Source of the DNA: Diorhabda sublineata | Lineage: Eukaryota; Arthropoda; Insecta; Coleoptera; Chrysomelidae | Direction of reading: 5' to 3' | Assembly (NCBI RefSeq): GCF_026230105.1 | Contig: NC_079476.1 | Location: 41,654,559 to 41,718,558, forward strand | DNA length: 64,000 nt | Shown: piece after piece, positions 10,960 to 22,995 of the stretch | Layout of the letters: each line of letters starts with the position of its first letter | How positions within the stretch are numbered: position 1 is the first letter of the stretch | Made by a program: the position numbers and the translations under genes | Notes under the pieces: model-generated | The model's input: only the letters and a program-made list of their open reading frames with translations | What the model was told of the DNA's origin: nothing | Databases searched by the model: none

Positions 10960-13900
10960 TTAAGAACGTTGCAAAAATGTAACTCAACCGGAGATATAAT
11001 CTGTTGTGTGTAAATTAACTCACCCCCTTGCGAACCATTGAGATCTGTTAGTCATTTATTTTTCACCCTTTATTGACTTATTTTTTAGGATTACCAAATT
11101 TTTCTTTTATATTAACGCGAATCATAAATATTAAGATTTATGGTACACGATCCTAATGGGGATCCACATCATAGATGATTGATTAAGGGTGTCCCTTGTA
11201 CAATTTACTTATTAGAGAATTTCTACGATTAATTTCACAAATTCGTCCATTTGACTACGACTATTTATTTAAATCTAACTAACTACCTTTACACAATACA
11301 TTTATATACCTAAATGAAAGTTTTATAGCAAAAGAAATAAATAAATAGAGTTTTCTAGACATTATTTAGAAGAAATACTGTAAATAAACTGCCTGCTACT
11401 GAAAAATTAAATACAAATAAATATCAAAATTCTATAGTAACTGGACAAGGAATCATTTTTCGAATTTGTTCGGGAAACTATGTATTACTGCTGAATTACA
11501 GAGAGTAACCTATCTTCTAGCACATTTTTGATGGATTGATATTAAGTCAAAAACGTCTTCTGTGTCGATGAAGGCTGCTAAAGCAAATCTTTGTTGTCAA
11601 TCGCTCCTTATATGTCTTTAACAAGGCATTTGTAGTGAACTTGACTTCTTAATAATCAATTTGTGGTTTTTTAAAGAGCCGTTCGTGTAATTAGCAATAA
11701 CGTGAATTCGATTTAGTTAATTGTTTTAAACAAAACACGTGAGTATATTTTGTAGGTTGGAATTCAGTTTTGCCTTCTTCTATATACTTCCTTTATCGAA
11801 TTTTTCAATTTTATATCCTCCTCTTCTATTTTTTCGTTTGCACTTCTTTTTTTATTTGCTCTTTTCCCTTTTCATTAGAGCAATTCAGAGATGTTTTCAT
11901 TATACATTTAATTGTTTCTATACAGACGAATCAACTTGTATATGTATTTCTTGATTCCTCTTCCAACCTTCATTTTAGGGACTAAGAAGATTAGTGAAAA
12001 AATTGCGATTAGTTCAACATCATTTCTGTCTTGATACAGAGGTTAATACGAAGCTTACAACCCTCGCACAAACCTTAATTTGATTAATATCTTTCCTTAG
12101 AGCTGAGACCAGAAGTTAACTGAAAGTTTTGGGAAATCTCTTTTCCTTTCTATTTCAAAAGCACTAGAAATTTCGCCGAAAAGTGTTCTTTCTCTAACAG
12201 TGATTTAAAAGAGATACTATTGTGGAATAAAAATTTTAATGGAAATCGTGGAATCGTTAACGTTGGATCGACTTAATTCGGTAATTTCTTTAATGAACCA
12301 GGAGAACATTTGAAGGTTATTTCGTATCAAAAAATAAGGACAAACAGGAGATTCATTCTCTAAAGTTGGAGACAAGCCAAATGACTTCATCTTTCATGGA
12401 GGCATTTTTAAAACTTCTTTATAAACTTGATGTATGTTTGGTAATAATCGTCTTCAAATTCTCAACAATAACATTCTTCAAGGTTTTGTTTTGAAGACGT
12501 TGGATGATCTGGATGTTGCTATTTTTACTTACTGTGGGAAGATGGTTGTTTCAACTTTGTAGTTCTTTCTGCTCTAAAGAAGTTTCTGGTTACAATTATA
12601 TTTTTAAATGATCCATAATCAAGTTATTTACCTTCTAAACATTATTTGGAAAGATCAAAAAACTGTGAGGTATTGGATAAGCTATTTGCACTTCTTAAAA
12701 TACTAAAATTGATGTTTATTTATCTTTACATTACATTTTTGAATTTTCCATGTCATTTTCTGTCGTAATCCAATCGAATGCTTTGCAAAACATCAAAAGG
12801 AATATCTTATTTAAACATGCTTTATTATAAACCGAAAGCGGGATATTTCGGAGGCATCGTCAAAGAAAATTTTTCCCTTTATTATACTATATTTAGGAAA
12901 AATGACGACTCTTTCATGTTGCTGTTTACTAAGTAAAGAAGAATGTGGAAAGAACCGTTTATTAATTTGACAAACACAAACACTAGTTCAGGTTATTACA
13001 TTTGAATCCAAAATGGAAGAAAGAGAATAAAATAGATTTTGAAATACTTGATAAGAAAAGAAAAATACAGAAAAAAAATAATGACAATTTGATATAATTT
13101 CATATTCACACATTTGGAAAGAAAAATATAAAGAAGCACCACTTTAACTGGTGTGGAATGGTCACTATTTCTCAGGATAGACTATCTATATCTATAGGAA
13201 GATGAAACAATACCAGAAGATAATATGAAAGGAGATTTTGCAAAAAAACGACTGCATCAAAAGAAAAGAGAGTAATTTTCTTCATCTCACAATTCGATGA
13301 TCCCCATGGAAAAATGTATTGACCTCGATCAGGCTCCCAGTGACTTTCTCGTGTTTCTTAATTTTAAACTTTTACTTACAAGAAACATATTTTCATTCGA
13401 CTAGTACATTAATTATTTGGAAGGGTTAATAAGGTAGTAAAACATGGAAATGAGCGTGAAAAAAATGTCTTGTTTCCATGTCAAGTTGTAAACCTTTCAA
13501 TGAGTGAGAAGTTTATAAAAAAATATTCACTGCATATTGAGCTCCATATATGAAAAATCGATAAAAAAATAGTTTTAGGGCTATTTCGGGTAAAAATCTA
13601 GTTCACAAAATATTCTTATCGATGTAGATGAAACTTTCCTCGATATTTCACTGGGTAAATAATAATTAATTCGGATATGAATTCGCCATCTTCGTATCTC
13701 ATTATTTTCTGATCCTCAAACTACTTTGAATGCTAGAATTATTTCATTATAATAGAAACTTATTTTGAAAGTTTCGAATAAAAGTATTAATAAATTCGTA
13801 TCATAATGAACATCTCCAATTTTTATCCTCGGTAGTTTCTTTGAAATTAGAACTGTAAACTCGAATTATAATTGCGGGAATCTTACAAACTTCATCGTTT

Positions 13901-14390
13901 CACAAGGATTTTCTTATTGAGAGACGATTTGATTACGATTAGATAAATTCAATACCAAATTATTTTCAAAGCTTCTTTAAATGAAATAACTGTTATAAGT
14001 ATTAAACATTTTTATTTTAATAATATTTTGGTATAAATTTCTTGGAAATGGAAACGAAAACCAAGGAATTCGACAAATGGGTAGCTTTTCAATACTCTGT
14101 ATTTCTACAGAATAATTTATTTTAGCTGGAATCGCTTTTTATCAACATTGTTTCAAATTTTGATAACTTCGTTGATTAATAATGAATCTGGAATCAATGA
14201 TGAGCTGAAAAATCGGTTTTTCCTTGTTTAGAATCGATTTTTACAGATAAAATCCATTATTTCAGAAATATTTCTGTTTTTGAAGTATAATGCTTTGTCC
14301 AAAATTCATCTACTCTGACCAATAAATGTTAATATTTATTTAGATTATACAGCTTTTTATCAGAATTTTGAAACAACGAACATATAAAAA
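10960..14390. other. gene-free AT-rich stretch
   Basis: I see no supported gene in about 3.4 kb. Open frames near 11739-11985 come from pyrimidine-rich sequence and look like chance. No transposase or RT motif was noticed. Confidence 0.4.
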
Positions 14391-14931
14391 GTTTTGTGGA
14401 TTTTAATGTATCAAGTTACCCCAAATTTGATATTTTCGAGTAAAACGGTTGTAAAGAAATTCATTTTGAGTCCTTATAATCCCTCAGGGATGCAACTTTG
14501 TATAGGGGTAGATTGTATCCATATTTCGGGCTTCTCTATTTGCCCGTGCTCTTTGTCGTCGGGTCAATTTGTATATTATAAATTCAGTTTTAATTTTACG
14601 CATAGAATGTTCAAAACATGCATTTTTACATAGTGATAAGCACTTTCGCTACCCCCTAGGGTGATTTTTCTATCAATATACATCTGATTGAAATTGCAAC
14701 TGAAAATTCCTCACAATTTGTGTAGTTTGTATTGGAACACGTTCATACTGGTGTCTGCGGCAAAGGTCGACACATTTCGGTCACATAAATCCCATTTTAT
14801 ACAAAATCGACTCAATGGATTGTCCATGTTTCTGTTGGAGTTTTTACTTTTCTATCGTCAATCGTTTGTCGACAAAAGCGAAAGAGACGAAAGTAGATGG
14901 GATTTAAGTAATTGGTTGGTTTTAAAGCTGG

Positions 14932-14997
14932 TATAAATAGAAATTGAAGCAATCGGTTCTGTCAGTAGATTAGACTGCGTTCTGTAGAAAAAATAAA
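14932..14997 (+). promoter_or_regulatory. TATA-initiator core promoter with nearby poly(A) signal; possible solo LTR
   Basis: TATAAATA at 14932-14939 lies 32 bases before the A of a perfect arthropod initiator TCAGT (14962-14966), and AATAAA follows at 14992-14997. TATA, initiator and poly(A) signal packed within about 65 bases is the usual layout of an insect LTR retrotransposon (U3-R boundary). No start codon follows soon, no primer-binding site was recognised, and the LTR ends could not be defined. A gene promoter is the alternative. Confidence 0.45.
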
Positions 14998-15009
14998 TCC
15001 ATTGAGTTA

Positions 15010-15860
15010 CTTGAAAACGTTATTTCATAAAATAATCTGTTTCGAATAGAAATAAAACATTTTCCTATTTAATTTTTCTTATAAAACTATACTGTACTTA
15101 TTAGTAATATATACAAAGAACATAATTCCATTAATATCGTTTTAAAATCCACATTTTTTTTAGATATTATGTCGTGAAATTATGATAATCAAGGTAAAAA
15201 ATATTGTAACTGCGAATTGATTGACTAGAAGTTACTTACACGATTTTGGAACAAAATTGGTGATAAATCTTCATACCAATTTCCTTTTACATCTATTGAA
15301 AAGGAAAAGAAGATTTATTAGAATGATCATGACAAAGATATACGATGTCCGTTGGGACTGTGAATGAAGTTCCATCTTAGAAATTTCTCAAATCAAAAGA
15401 AACTGTTGACAGAAACCCGATTTCAATCGTTCCATTGTTGGATAAGAAAGTTTGTATTTAAGAGATAGATAAATACGTGTAAATTCAAACCAAATCATTG
15501 TTACTTATTAATAATTAAATATTATTATAAAACTAATACGAAGAACTGCCAAACTGATGTATTTTCACAGTAAATGCAACATCTCAGTCATATCTTTCTC
15601 CATTAACTGTTTCATTTAAAAATAATTGGACCGCACTACCCAGACCAAAGATGTTAGATCTGTATCTAACGGGGATCCATCTCAATATCCATAAATCTCG
15701 AATAGGACCATCTGGTATGGATACAATCTAAAATAGACCCTTTTTAAAAAACACTCACAATTACATTGTCTCGTTTCTATAACAAGTTATCGTCTTCACA
15801 CGGAGTCGCGCATGTCCAACGACTGCTTGATTTGTCTGGAAGTCGTTCCGATCAGAATCG
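15010..15860. other. gene-free stretch before the Harbinger relic
   Basis: No gene was found. The segment 15795-15850 is more GC-rich and holds related fragments (CCAACGACTG and GGAAGTCGTTCC) that may be non-coding Harbinger sequence. Confidence 0.35.
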
Positions 15861-15872
15861 ATGCTAAAAAAA

Positions 15873-16127
15873 AAACGTGTGTGGGTGCGTGATTGGATAA
15901 AAAAACGGATTACTCTTGGTGCGACTAATAATATATGTCGAGAACTATCTTTGGAATATCAACATGGCTAAAGAAATTTTTTTAGAATGGATCCAAGTCT
16001 ACATTACTATTTGCTCGACACCAATATGAGATTGGCGATTCCAGCAGAATCTAAACTTAATGTCACTTTAAGATTCTTAGCGACCGCTGATTCAGTCTCC
16101 AGTTTACAATATTTATTTAAGATTTAA
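15873..16127 (+). mobile_element. PIF/Harbinger nuclease (HARBI1-like) relic
   Basis: One frame reads VWVRDWIKKR, then LGATNNICREL, then a stop, FFRMDPSLHYYLL, and DTNMRLAIPAESKLNVTLRF followed by LATADSVSSLQYLFKI and a stop. These are the N-terminal conserved blocks of Harbinger transposase, including the WVRPW-type motif and the TLRFLATGDS block. About 15 residues expected between YYLL and DTNMR are missing, and the catalytic DDE region is absent. The frame is otherwise well kept, so the insertion is not very old. Harbinger elements need a partner Myb-like protein; none is recognisable here. Confidence 0.82.
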
Positions 16128-16290
16128 GGATCCAGATTTTCCTCGACTGCTAGCTGATTTTTTTCACATATCACAACAGTATAACAACAATCTACTCACA
16201 AATTTTCAGTTGGGAGGAATCATTTCGAAAGGAAATAGTTAACCAAACTTTCACCCGGCTCCCGGACTAAAAGGTGAGGCGCTAATTGGG

Positions 16291-16345
16291 GCACGTATAG
16301 CACGTGTGAGGTAGCGTGACACGATTCGTACGTGCTACACGTGCT
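16291..16345. promoter_or_regulatory. cluster of E-box / ACGTG motifs
   Basis: Within 55 bases there are two perfect CACGTG E-boxes (16301-16306 and 16338-16343), a TACGTG (16329-16334), a GCACGT (16291-16296) and a GCGTG (16314-16318). AGCACGTGT and ACACGTGCT form a 9-base inverted pair. These are cores bound by bHLH and bHLH-PAS factors. The block is CpG-rich against an AT-rich background. It could be a promoter or the subterminal region of the neighbouring Harbinger element. Confidence 0.35.
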
Positions 16346-16350
16346 GCATA

Positions 16351-16593
16351 TTGAGACGAGCGTTTTCGAATAGGAAACGGCGGAGTTTGGATTTGATCGG
16401 CACTTCGCGACAAACCGGCATCAAAAGATGTCTGACATTAACTTCTAAATCAGAATCGGATGATGCTGAAGAGGAAATGTTTTATTCCTTGACGGGGAAG
16501 AAATTTGAATCACTGGACACTTCACAATTACAGCTCAAATGTTGTTTGTCCTTACGGCTTCTATTAACTTTTATTTTTGTCATGTTTTCGTAA
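16351..16593 (+). CDS. possible exon of unknown protein
   Basis: A frame open from 16315 to 16593 has no usable ATG at its start (16351 is TTG). Its first part is rich in Arg and Ser (RRAFSNRKRRSLDLIG). It then has an acidic patch (SKSESDDAEEEMFYSL) and finally a hydrophobic tail that is probably not coding. Base composition is more coding-like than the surroundings. It lies 200 bases after the Harbinger relic and may be part of that element or a host exon. I do not recognise it. Confidence 0.25.
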   Translation: MRRAFSNRKRRSLDLIGTSRQTGIKRCLTLTSKSESDDAEEEMFYSLTGKKFESLDTSQLQLKCCLSLRLLLTFIFVMFS

Positions 16594-16599
16594 AAAAAT

Positions 16600-17630
16600 T
16601 GAGCTCTGTAAGTTCACGCGTGGTATCCCAATTTAGGCCTTGCAAATAGTATAACTAGCATTGTATAAGCCACCATAAACCCAAAGTATGACACGGGTGT
16701 CCAGTTCCATTATTTATAGAAATATATGTCAAAAATATAGTTATGGCGAGGTTAAAGTACCACAGATACATTTACAAAGATGGGATCCCTCTATCAGACC
16801 CGCTTTTGGCACAATCTTCTGTGTCTATTCCCAGAAAATCCACAGACGTCAATTATTGTTGCATCCTATTTCATAGAAAGAAGCCAGTGACAAGTTTGGA
16901 TTCATCAGGATAATCCTTTCTTAGATCCTTTTCCATACTATATCGAATGATTGAGATTCCAAATTAAAGAAGATTATTATAGTTACCAGGTCTTTCAGTA
17001 CCTGAAAAGTCCCTAGCCTAAGTTAGTACTGGTGAGGAATTGGTGGCAGCTCCGACCACAACCGCATAATTTCCCATCGTAGTCTTCAATACATCAAACT
17101 TTTGATGTTTATTTTCTTGAGCACATCGTCAATAGGATGATTTCTCTGATAAGATGTTATTTCTGAGAAAAGTATTTATTGTATTATATACAAAAAATAG
17201 AGCAAAGAAAATATGTGTGGTAAAATACATATATTTGATTGATTTCCAATGAAACCTATCGTATATTATTTTTTATTGTAGAATTCGCGATACAGCGATA
17301 AATCCAATAATCAACAAAAGTTTAGAATCAAATAAAGTTTTTATTTCTTAAGCGATTAGCTCACAAATTATTTCCCTTGTTTTCCGGTTTGAAGTATCCC
17401 CGTTTACTAAAAATAAAAGAAAAATATGAGAACGTTTTATTAAAGCATGTATCCCTTGAGGATTTGCGGAAAATTATTTATTGTTCTCAAACATATGTGC
17501 TTCATAAATACAGAGAGGCGTTTTATATTTTCAATTCTTTTTATTTCATTATTTGAAATAATTTTCCAATTTGAGTTACCAACTGCTGGATGCGCCGTTC
17601 CAAACTAACTAACGAGATAAATAGAGTTGA
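16600..17630. other. gene-free stretch
   Basis: A 62-codon ATG frame at 16688-16876 has no recognisable motif. No other signal was seen. Confidence 0.35.
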
Positions 17631-17639
17631 GTCTTGCAA

Positions 17640-17860
17640 TTTTTTAGCAAGGCTTTCATCATAGCTTCATATAGCGAAGGTGTTAAGCTTTCTTTGTTTT
17701 ATCACGGATTTCGTACACAATTTTCTATCTATTCATTCGTTTTCCTGGATAGCTCTGTCTTTCATATTTTGTTCAATTCCTTCCTTTCCTCCAGGTCTTG
17801 ATGGTCTTCCTCGTTTTCTTCTATTCTGCGATTAAAACATCAATGTTTTCTTCGGCCATT
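17640..17860 (-). mobile_element. LINE 3' tail relic (copy B)
   Basis: The minus strand encodes KRGRPSRPGGKEGIEQ, then NMKDRAIQENE, a stop in place of an expected Trp, then IDRK and a frameshifted tail. The KRGRPxxxW...DRxxW pattern is the conserved C-terminal end of many insect LINE polyproteins, close to the end of the reading frame. It matches the tail of copy A at 6700-6960. Only the last part of the element is present, as expected for 5' truncation. Confidence 0.7.
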
Positions 17861-17869
17861 TGTTCTGCT

Positions 17870-18455
17870 CCATAGCTCCATAGCTTCATTCCAGATTCAA
17901 TAATTTTGTCTTTACTTTTTGTATTCTTCTCGAAGGATTTGCGTGAATTGTCCAAGGCTTTTTTTGTAATTCATGTTCACCATTTCCATTTTGTGGTATT
18001 CTCACTATTTGTGAATGGTCTAGAAAGTGATGATTTTATTCATTACTACCGAAAAATCAATGTTTTTTTTTTATTTATACCTCTACGACCATATAACTGA
18101 TTACAAAATTCTCTGTTAGTTTCCTTCTAGAAAATATGTTGACTAAATGGAAGTTTAACGAAGAAAATCCCCGTGGGGATCGGAAACAATGTTCGTTATC
18201 CGTTTTGTTTCGCCGACTCGTCAGACACGACGTTTCGGTCCGGGGAGACTTCCGACCACATATATTATGGGTCACTGCTTGTTTACAACTTTAGAATTAG
18301 GAAAGGTCGGAAAGGTAAAAGACGTGGAATGTTAAACGTTTTCTGTTTTAATAGATACCGAACTACTTCATTGTTCTCATATTTTTTCGAAACAAACACA
18401 AATTCTATCTACAAGGTGGAAAGACGTGGAGAATTTTCATTTAAAACATATTATA
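17870..18455. other. gene-free stretch
   Basis: No gene was recognised. Overlapping open frames on both strands at 18075-18463 are composition-driven and mutually exclusive, and none has a motif. Confidence 0.35.
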
Positions 18456-19584
18456 AAGGGTGAGCCAGAAAGGCGTACGATTTTACAAACTCGTTTTAAT
18501 GTTATGAGAGGGAGCTGCACGGAAATTTAGTCGCGATGGATCACATTATTACAAAAATGGCGATTCGTGCGCAATTCATCGACGTTTGTTTCGAAGTGAG
18601 TTTGGATTATGTGACATAAATCAGTGTCCGAGGGAAAGTTCGAAGCTACTGGTTCTACTCTCAATCAGAAGCCTACGGGACGCCCAAAATCAACAAGAAC
18701 AGAAGACACAATTCAATAAGTTAGAGGTTTAGTTCAACGTAATCCTGGTCTATCGAATCACAAGCGATTAGTTGAACTTGTGGTATCTAGAACAACTCTG
18801 CGTCGCGAAAGATCCAAAATTACAACCGTATAAAATTCAACTTATGCAGAAATTACAGCCAAATGAATCAATTTCAAGACTAGATTTTGTTTCAGTATTT
18901 CAACAATCTTCCATTTTCACTTGAATGGGCATGTCAATATCCGTTATTGGGCTGCAAAGCCTCTGCATTCTCCGAAAGAAACCGTTTGGACGGCGATATC
19001 AGCGTACGGACCCTAATTCTTTCAAAATCAACGGGGGCAATCTGCCTCTGCGAATTTTGAACGATAAATAGCCATGTTAAGGGATTTTTTCTCTCCGCAA
19101 CTGTAACAATTTGAAGCCTGTAATCGTACTACTTGGTTTCAAAAAGATGGCGCGACATGTCTTACTTTTAATGCCTCTTTGGTGGTCGAGGTGATATTGC
19201 ATGGCCACCTAGAAGTCCGGACCTAACCCCACCGGATTTTTCTATGCGGGGATACCTGAAAAGTAGAGTCTACTCAAATATCCTAGCCGAGCTTAATCAG
19301 TTAAAGATATCCGAGAAGATATAGCAGCTATTCCAATTCCAGTTTTTACCAATTTGAGATATAGATTCGAGGAAACAAAAAATTGTATGTGGATTATATT
19401 TAGTTTTTTCCTTATTATATCTTTAAAAGTATTTCAGTCATGATAAAGAAAAAACCTCCAATGACAGTTCTGGAGATGAAATTTGGATTTTTATGGAGAC
19501 TTACTTTCGATTTCTCGGAAACTGTAACAATATTTTGATTTTATTGGTCAATCAAGAGTCAAATTGGGTCTTGTACTTCACCCT
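18456..19584 (+). mobile_element. near full-length Tc1/mariner-superfamily element, dead
   Basis: The element is bounded by short inverted ends (AAGGGTGA at the left, TCACCCTT at the right) and is about 1.13 kb. It carries a broken transposase. Recognisable blocks in order are TGSTLNQKPTGRPKSTRTED (helix-turn-helix and GRP hinge), RNPGLSNHKRLVEL, TTLRR, HLNGHVNIRYWAAK, ETVWTAISAYG, WFQKDGATC (second catalytic Asp region), and WPPRSPDLTPPDF then RVYSNI (third Asp region). Several stops and frameshifts separate them. The WFQQDGATCH block and the long linker place it with the insect lineage related to Tc3-like elements rather than classic mariner. Confidence 0.85.
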
Positions 19585-19589
19585 TACGA

Positions 19590-20320
19590 TTAAAAAATTT
19601 ATGCAAGATTCTCAATAAGGATCTCGGATACTTAGTTGTCTGTTCTAAATACTTTTTGCGCTGTGATTTAAAATTTTAAAGTATAGTAAAACTATATTAA
19701 TGTTTCAATAAAAAATGAGTTGATTTAAATATTTACATAGGGTTATTACAAAAAACTAAGTTATGAAATAAATCGTAAGAATTTAGAATAATGAAATTTT
19801 ATTTTAGTAGAGCTCCAATTATTAAGAACTTCCTGGTATTAATTATAATATTTCAATAGATATTAGAACCTAAAAATTATGTTGTGAATGTAATTATGTA
19901 TTTTGAATTATTAATTTTATAAATTTTATAAGTTTCAAAAGACCTATTAATGACACGAATAAGGTCTATAGTTCCTTTCAATTCCACCCTTACGAGATTA
20001 TTAAATTTACAACTTAAGGTTCCTACATTTCCAGATGCATTGAGAGAAATAGGTTATTTCAAAATAAATTGATTCATATGTTGTTCAAATGAATTTTTCA
20101 TGGAGGCATATCTGAAAAAACGTGTTATCCCATGTGCTCTATTATATTACATGTTGAAATCTCTCCGATTTTATTGTGATAACAGACAATTCTGACAAAA
20201 ACAATATTTCATTTTTGAATTTAATACGTTTCGTCTGCGAGCAATGCGTTTCCATTAGGTTTTCAGAATTGTTTAGCGTCGAAAGGTGTTCACTTACCGT
20301 GTATACTACCACTCTCTAAA
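19590..20320. other. gene-free AT-rich stretch
   Basis: Nothing recognisable was seen. Confidence 0.35.
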
Positions 20321-20332
20321 ATTTACGAGAAA

Positions 20333-20539
20333 ATGTCTCAACGATACGTCAATCTACGTTCTGTCCGTTGGATAAAACACGAGGTGTCTCATTCGTATCA
20401 AATTGCCTGTTACATCGAATCTATTTTCTATTTATGTTCGAACTTTTATCGGATTTCAATCTCAAAAATCGACTGGTATTTATATAATAAGATAGAGCAA
20501 CAACGAGACGCTATATATTCCGTTGTCCCCTCTGGATGA
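20333..20539 (+). CDS. hypothetical 68-residue open frame
   Basis: The frame starts at an ATG in good context (GAAAATGT). It is basic in its first half (MSQRYVNLRSVRWIKHEV) and aromatic-rich later (YIESIFYLCSNFYRI). I do not recognise it. It lies just left of a minus-strand R1-type LINE relic and could be non-coding sequence of that element. Confidence 0.18.
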   Translation: MSQRYVNLRSVRWIKHEVSHSYQIACYIESIFYLCSNFYRISISKIDWYLYNKIEQQRDAIYSVVPSG

Positions 20540-20559
20540 GATTTATTTTTGCGTCAGCC

Positions 20560-20860
20560 TTCGACACTTCCTCCCACTAGTCTTTTATCTCTTTTACTTG
20601 CAGCTGGTCAGAGCAGAAAGAGTTTTCTCTGCTTTTTTCTATTGACTTCTCTAGCTGTTTTATAAATCTAAGTTTTGTATCTAGCCTAGGTACTTCACGG
20701 CTTCTGGCGCCAAGTATAAAGGTTTGCTTAAAGCCAGTTTTCTACGAGTTGCAGAGATGCAACGTCGTCTGCAAAGTTAACTAGGCTCGTTCCTTCTAAA
20801 GAGCCCATCGTACATGATGTTCCATACAGTCCAGAAGTGATTCCACCGTTGACGTCGAAG
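20560..20860 (-). mobile_element. R1-type LINE reverse transcriptase relic
   Basis: The minus strand reads LEGTSLVNFADDVASL. FADD is the catalytic YxDD box of reverse transcriptase, in the form usual for R1-clade elements. Downstream, in shifted frames, are LAPEAVKYLG and DTKLRFIKQLEKS, then KAEKTLSAL, the KTExxxLG block and the following helix of the same polymerase. The element is truncated on both sides and interrupted by a TA microsatellite just upstream. Confidence 0.75.
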
Positions 20861-20870
20861 TTCCTGGTGG

Positions 20871-20890
20871 ATATATATATATATATATAT
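20871..20890. repeat. (AT)10 microsatellite
   Basis: Ten uninterrupted AT dinucleotides directly beside the R1-type LINE relic. Confidence 0.9.
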
Positions 20891-20899
20891 GAAATTATG

Positions 20900-22740
20900 A
20901 TACACAAAGTTCGTAAAAACAGTGACCAATTAAAAAAGGTTTTAACTCCCAGGAAGGTTTCAATAACAATCGTAGAGGAAAAATTGGAACCTTTGGACAC
21001 AATTTTTCTTATTACAAACAATTTTTTTGAGTCCGTTTTCTGTTTGGCACTTGAATGTTTTTTATAATTTTTTCTGAGTTAATTTCTATTTCGTTAGACT
21101 CAGTTTCAAAAGTGTAATATTTATATTCGACGTTTCCTTATTGTTGACAAGAAAACTAATAAAAGGATTGTGGTATTGCGAATAGCTCAATAAATGATAA
21201 ATTGAAAATATAATAAGAATATTAGAATATATAAGGAAAATGTCTTTTGGCTTCTTATTGAATTTTCTTTTATAGATTTTTTTCTGGATCTTTTCATTAG
21301 ATACGTATTATATGATCTCGCCCAGGGCTCAAGATTTTCAATATAAGGATATAATATCTCTATGGTCAGCTTTCCCTTCAGCCTAAGAATTCATAATCCG
21401 TATACATTTTTATAAAATTTCCTCAACATCGACGAGATTCAATTTGAAATAGCAATATCAGTTTTACACAATACTGAAAAAAATGATGTTCTAAAACACC
21501 TTCTACCACTTCGAAATCACACGAAAAGGAATTTTCTTTTTGAAAACAACAACCACCACACGATGTCATCCACTATTAAAGTAACATTACCCCGAAAAAG
21601 AGGATTAATGATCCTTGTGAGGATCATACTGAAACTACGCGTATTACTCAACTTTGAACTACGCCTCGCCAGAATCTGACGTCAAGTTGTATTAGACACT
21701 GAGAAGTTTGAAAATTAGCATATTGTCAAAGAATCAGATGGTTTACAAGCGGAGCCCATTGTCCAGAGACCTAGAGCTTCACGATGACTCAACAAAAATC
21801 AACATCATCAAGTTATCAACACTAGCAACGATAAACATCTCAATTCAGAAGTGCCAGTCGCGAAAGATGCCCAAAAATGATAATTGTAGATTCTACTATG
21901 ATAGGTCCTTGGAAATGAAGTCCTTTTTATAGCCATTCCGAACATTCTAACACCATGAGAACCTAGTGAAATTCGCGATTGAGATAATTCAACTAGTCTG
22001 AAATTGAGAATGTTCAATTCAACGGACCCAAGGATGTGACAGTGATATACACTAATGTCTGTATATCATCGTTACATATTCTATAGAGATTTATCAAAAG
22101 TGTCTAGTATATTAGAACGAAACTAATATGCGAGAACTTGAGATGAAACAGCAATTAGAAATTCTCAAAGATCCTAGAGCTCACGGTGAATCTATGAAAT
22201 TTCCAACAAGAGCAACAATTAGTGAAGAGACTTCATGACATCATTAAAAATGATGTGTTGGGACAGTTTAACGAGACATTTTTATTATAATTCATCGTTT
22301 CGATATTTATAGTAAGTGTAAAATAGAAAATCGGAAACGGATAATTAAAATTAGGAGGAGTTGTTGAATGAACAGTGAATACCGAAAAAAATTGTACTAC
22401 AAACCAATACGAATATCAAAAATGTAAATTTCTTGATAATAAATGAAAATTCATGATGGTGAAAATGAAAAGAATTTGAGAGAAATTGAAATTTTCAATT
22501 AAGAAAATTTGAATTTTGGAATTAGTAGGCTTTTTGGTGACAATTATATCTGAAACTTTTATAGTAATCAAATAGCTATCAATTTAATTTTTTGACGTGA
22601 TTTTAAAATTTTGAACTCAGTAAGTTAAATATCTGATTTCGGGTTTTCTTTGACTTTGACCAAAATTGCCAGCTAAATCGCGGAAAATTTACGAAACCGC
22701 GTATTCAAAATTCATGGAATCAAACATTTAGTTCTTTATC
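20900..22740. other. gene-free stretch
   Basis: No supported gene was found. Two weakly similar segments (around 21760-21800 and 22160-22200, sharing a CCTAGAGCT core) hint at an old duplication, but the similarity is too low to annotate. Confidence 0.35.
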
Positions 22741-22747
22741 AGAGTCG

Positions 22748-22948
22748 ATGTCACTGTGTGGTCAGTATTATAAATATCACCAACGGCTCCAAAAATTCCA
22801 AGTTAGTAAAGGTTACGAGTTCAAGAAAACTACGAGTATTGAAATTCGTTATTTTTTCAATATTGCTCCCAATGAAGTTTATTTGATGATTAAGGAGCTT
22901 GTCAAATTTGTGAAATCAGCAAAGTCAAACTTAGGGAACAAAGAATGA
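22748..22948 (+). CDS. hypothetical 66-residue Lys-rich open frame at the array edge
   Basis: An ATG-to-TGA frame with sequence such as SLCGQYYKYHQRLQKF and ending in KSAKSNLGNKE. It is basic, with no signal peptide or membrane segment, and I do not recognise it. It ends about 50 bases before the divergent first unit of the 181-bp array. It may be the remnant of the locus from which the array grew, or chance. Confidence 0.25.
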   Translation: MSLCGQYYKYHQRLQKFQVSKGYEFKKTTSIEIRYFFNIAPNEVYLMIKELVKFVKSAKSNLGNKE

Positions 22949-22995
22949 TGTAAATAGGAGGATTGCGTCCTGTTTTTTCAATATCAATGAAAATT

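Noticed and set aside
11739..11985. Two overlapping hydrophobic frames
   Set aside because: Produced by pyrimidine-rich sequence, no ATG-context or motif support.
14394..14936. Two consecutive frames of about 80 codons as a gene
   Set aside because: No shared frame, TTG or GTG-type starts, and the region looks like LTR-type non-coding sequence.
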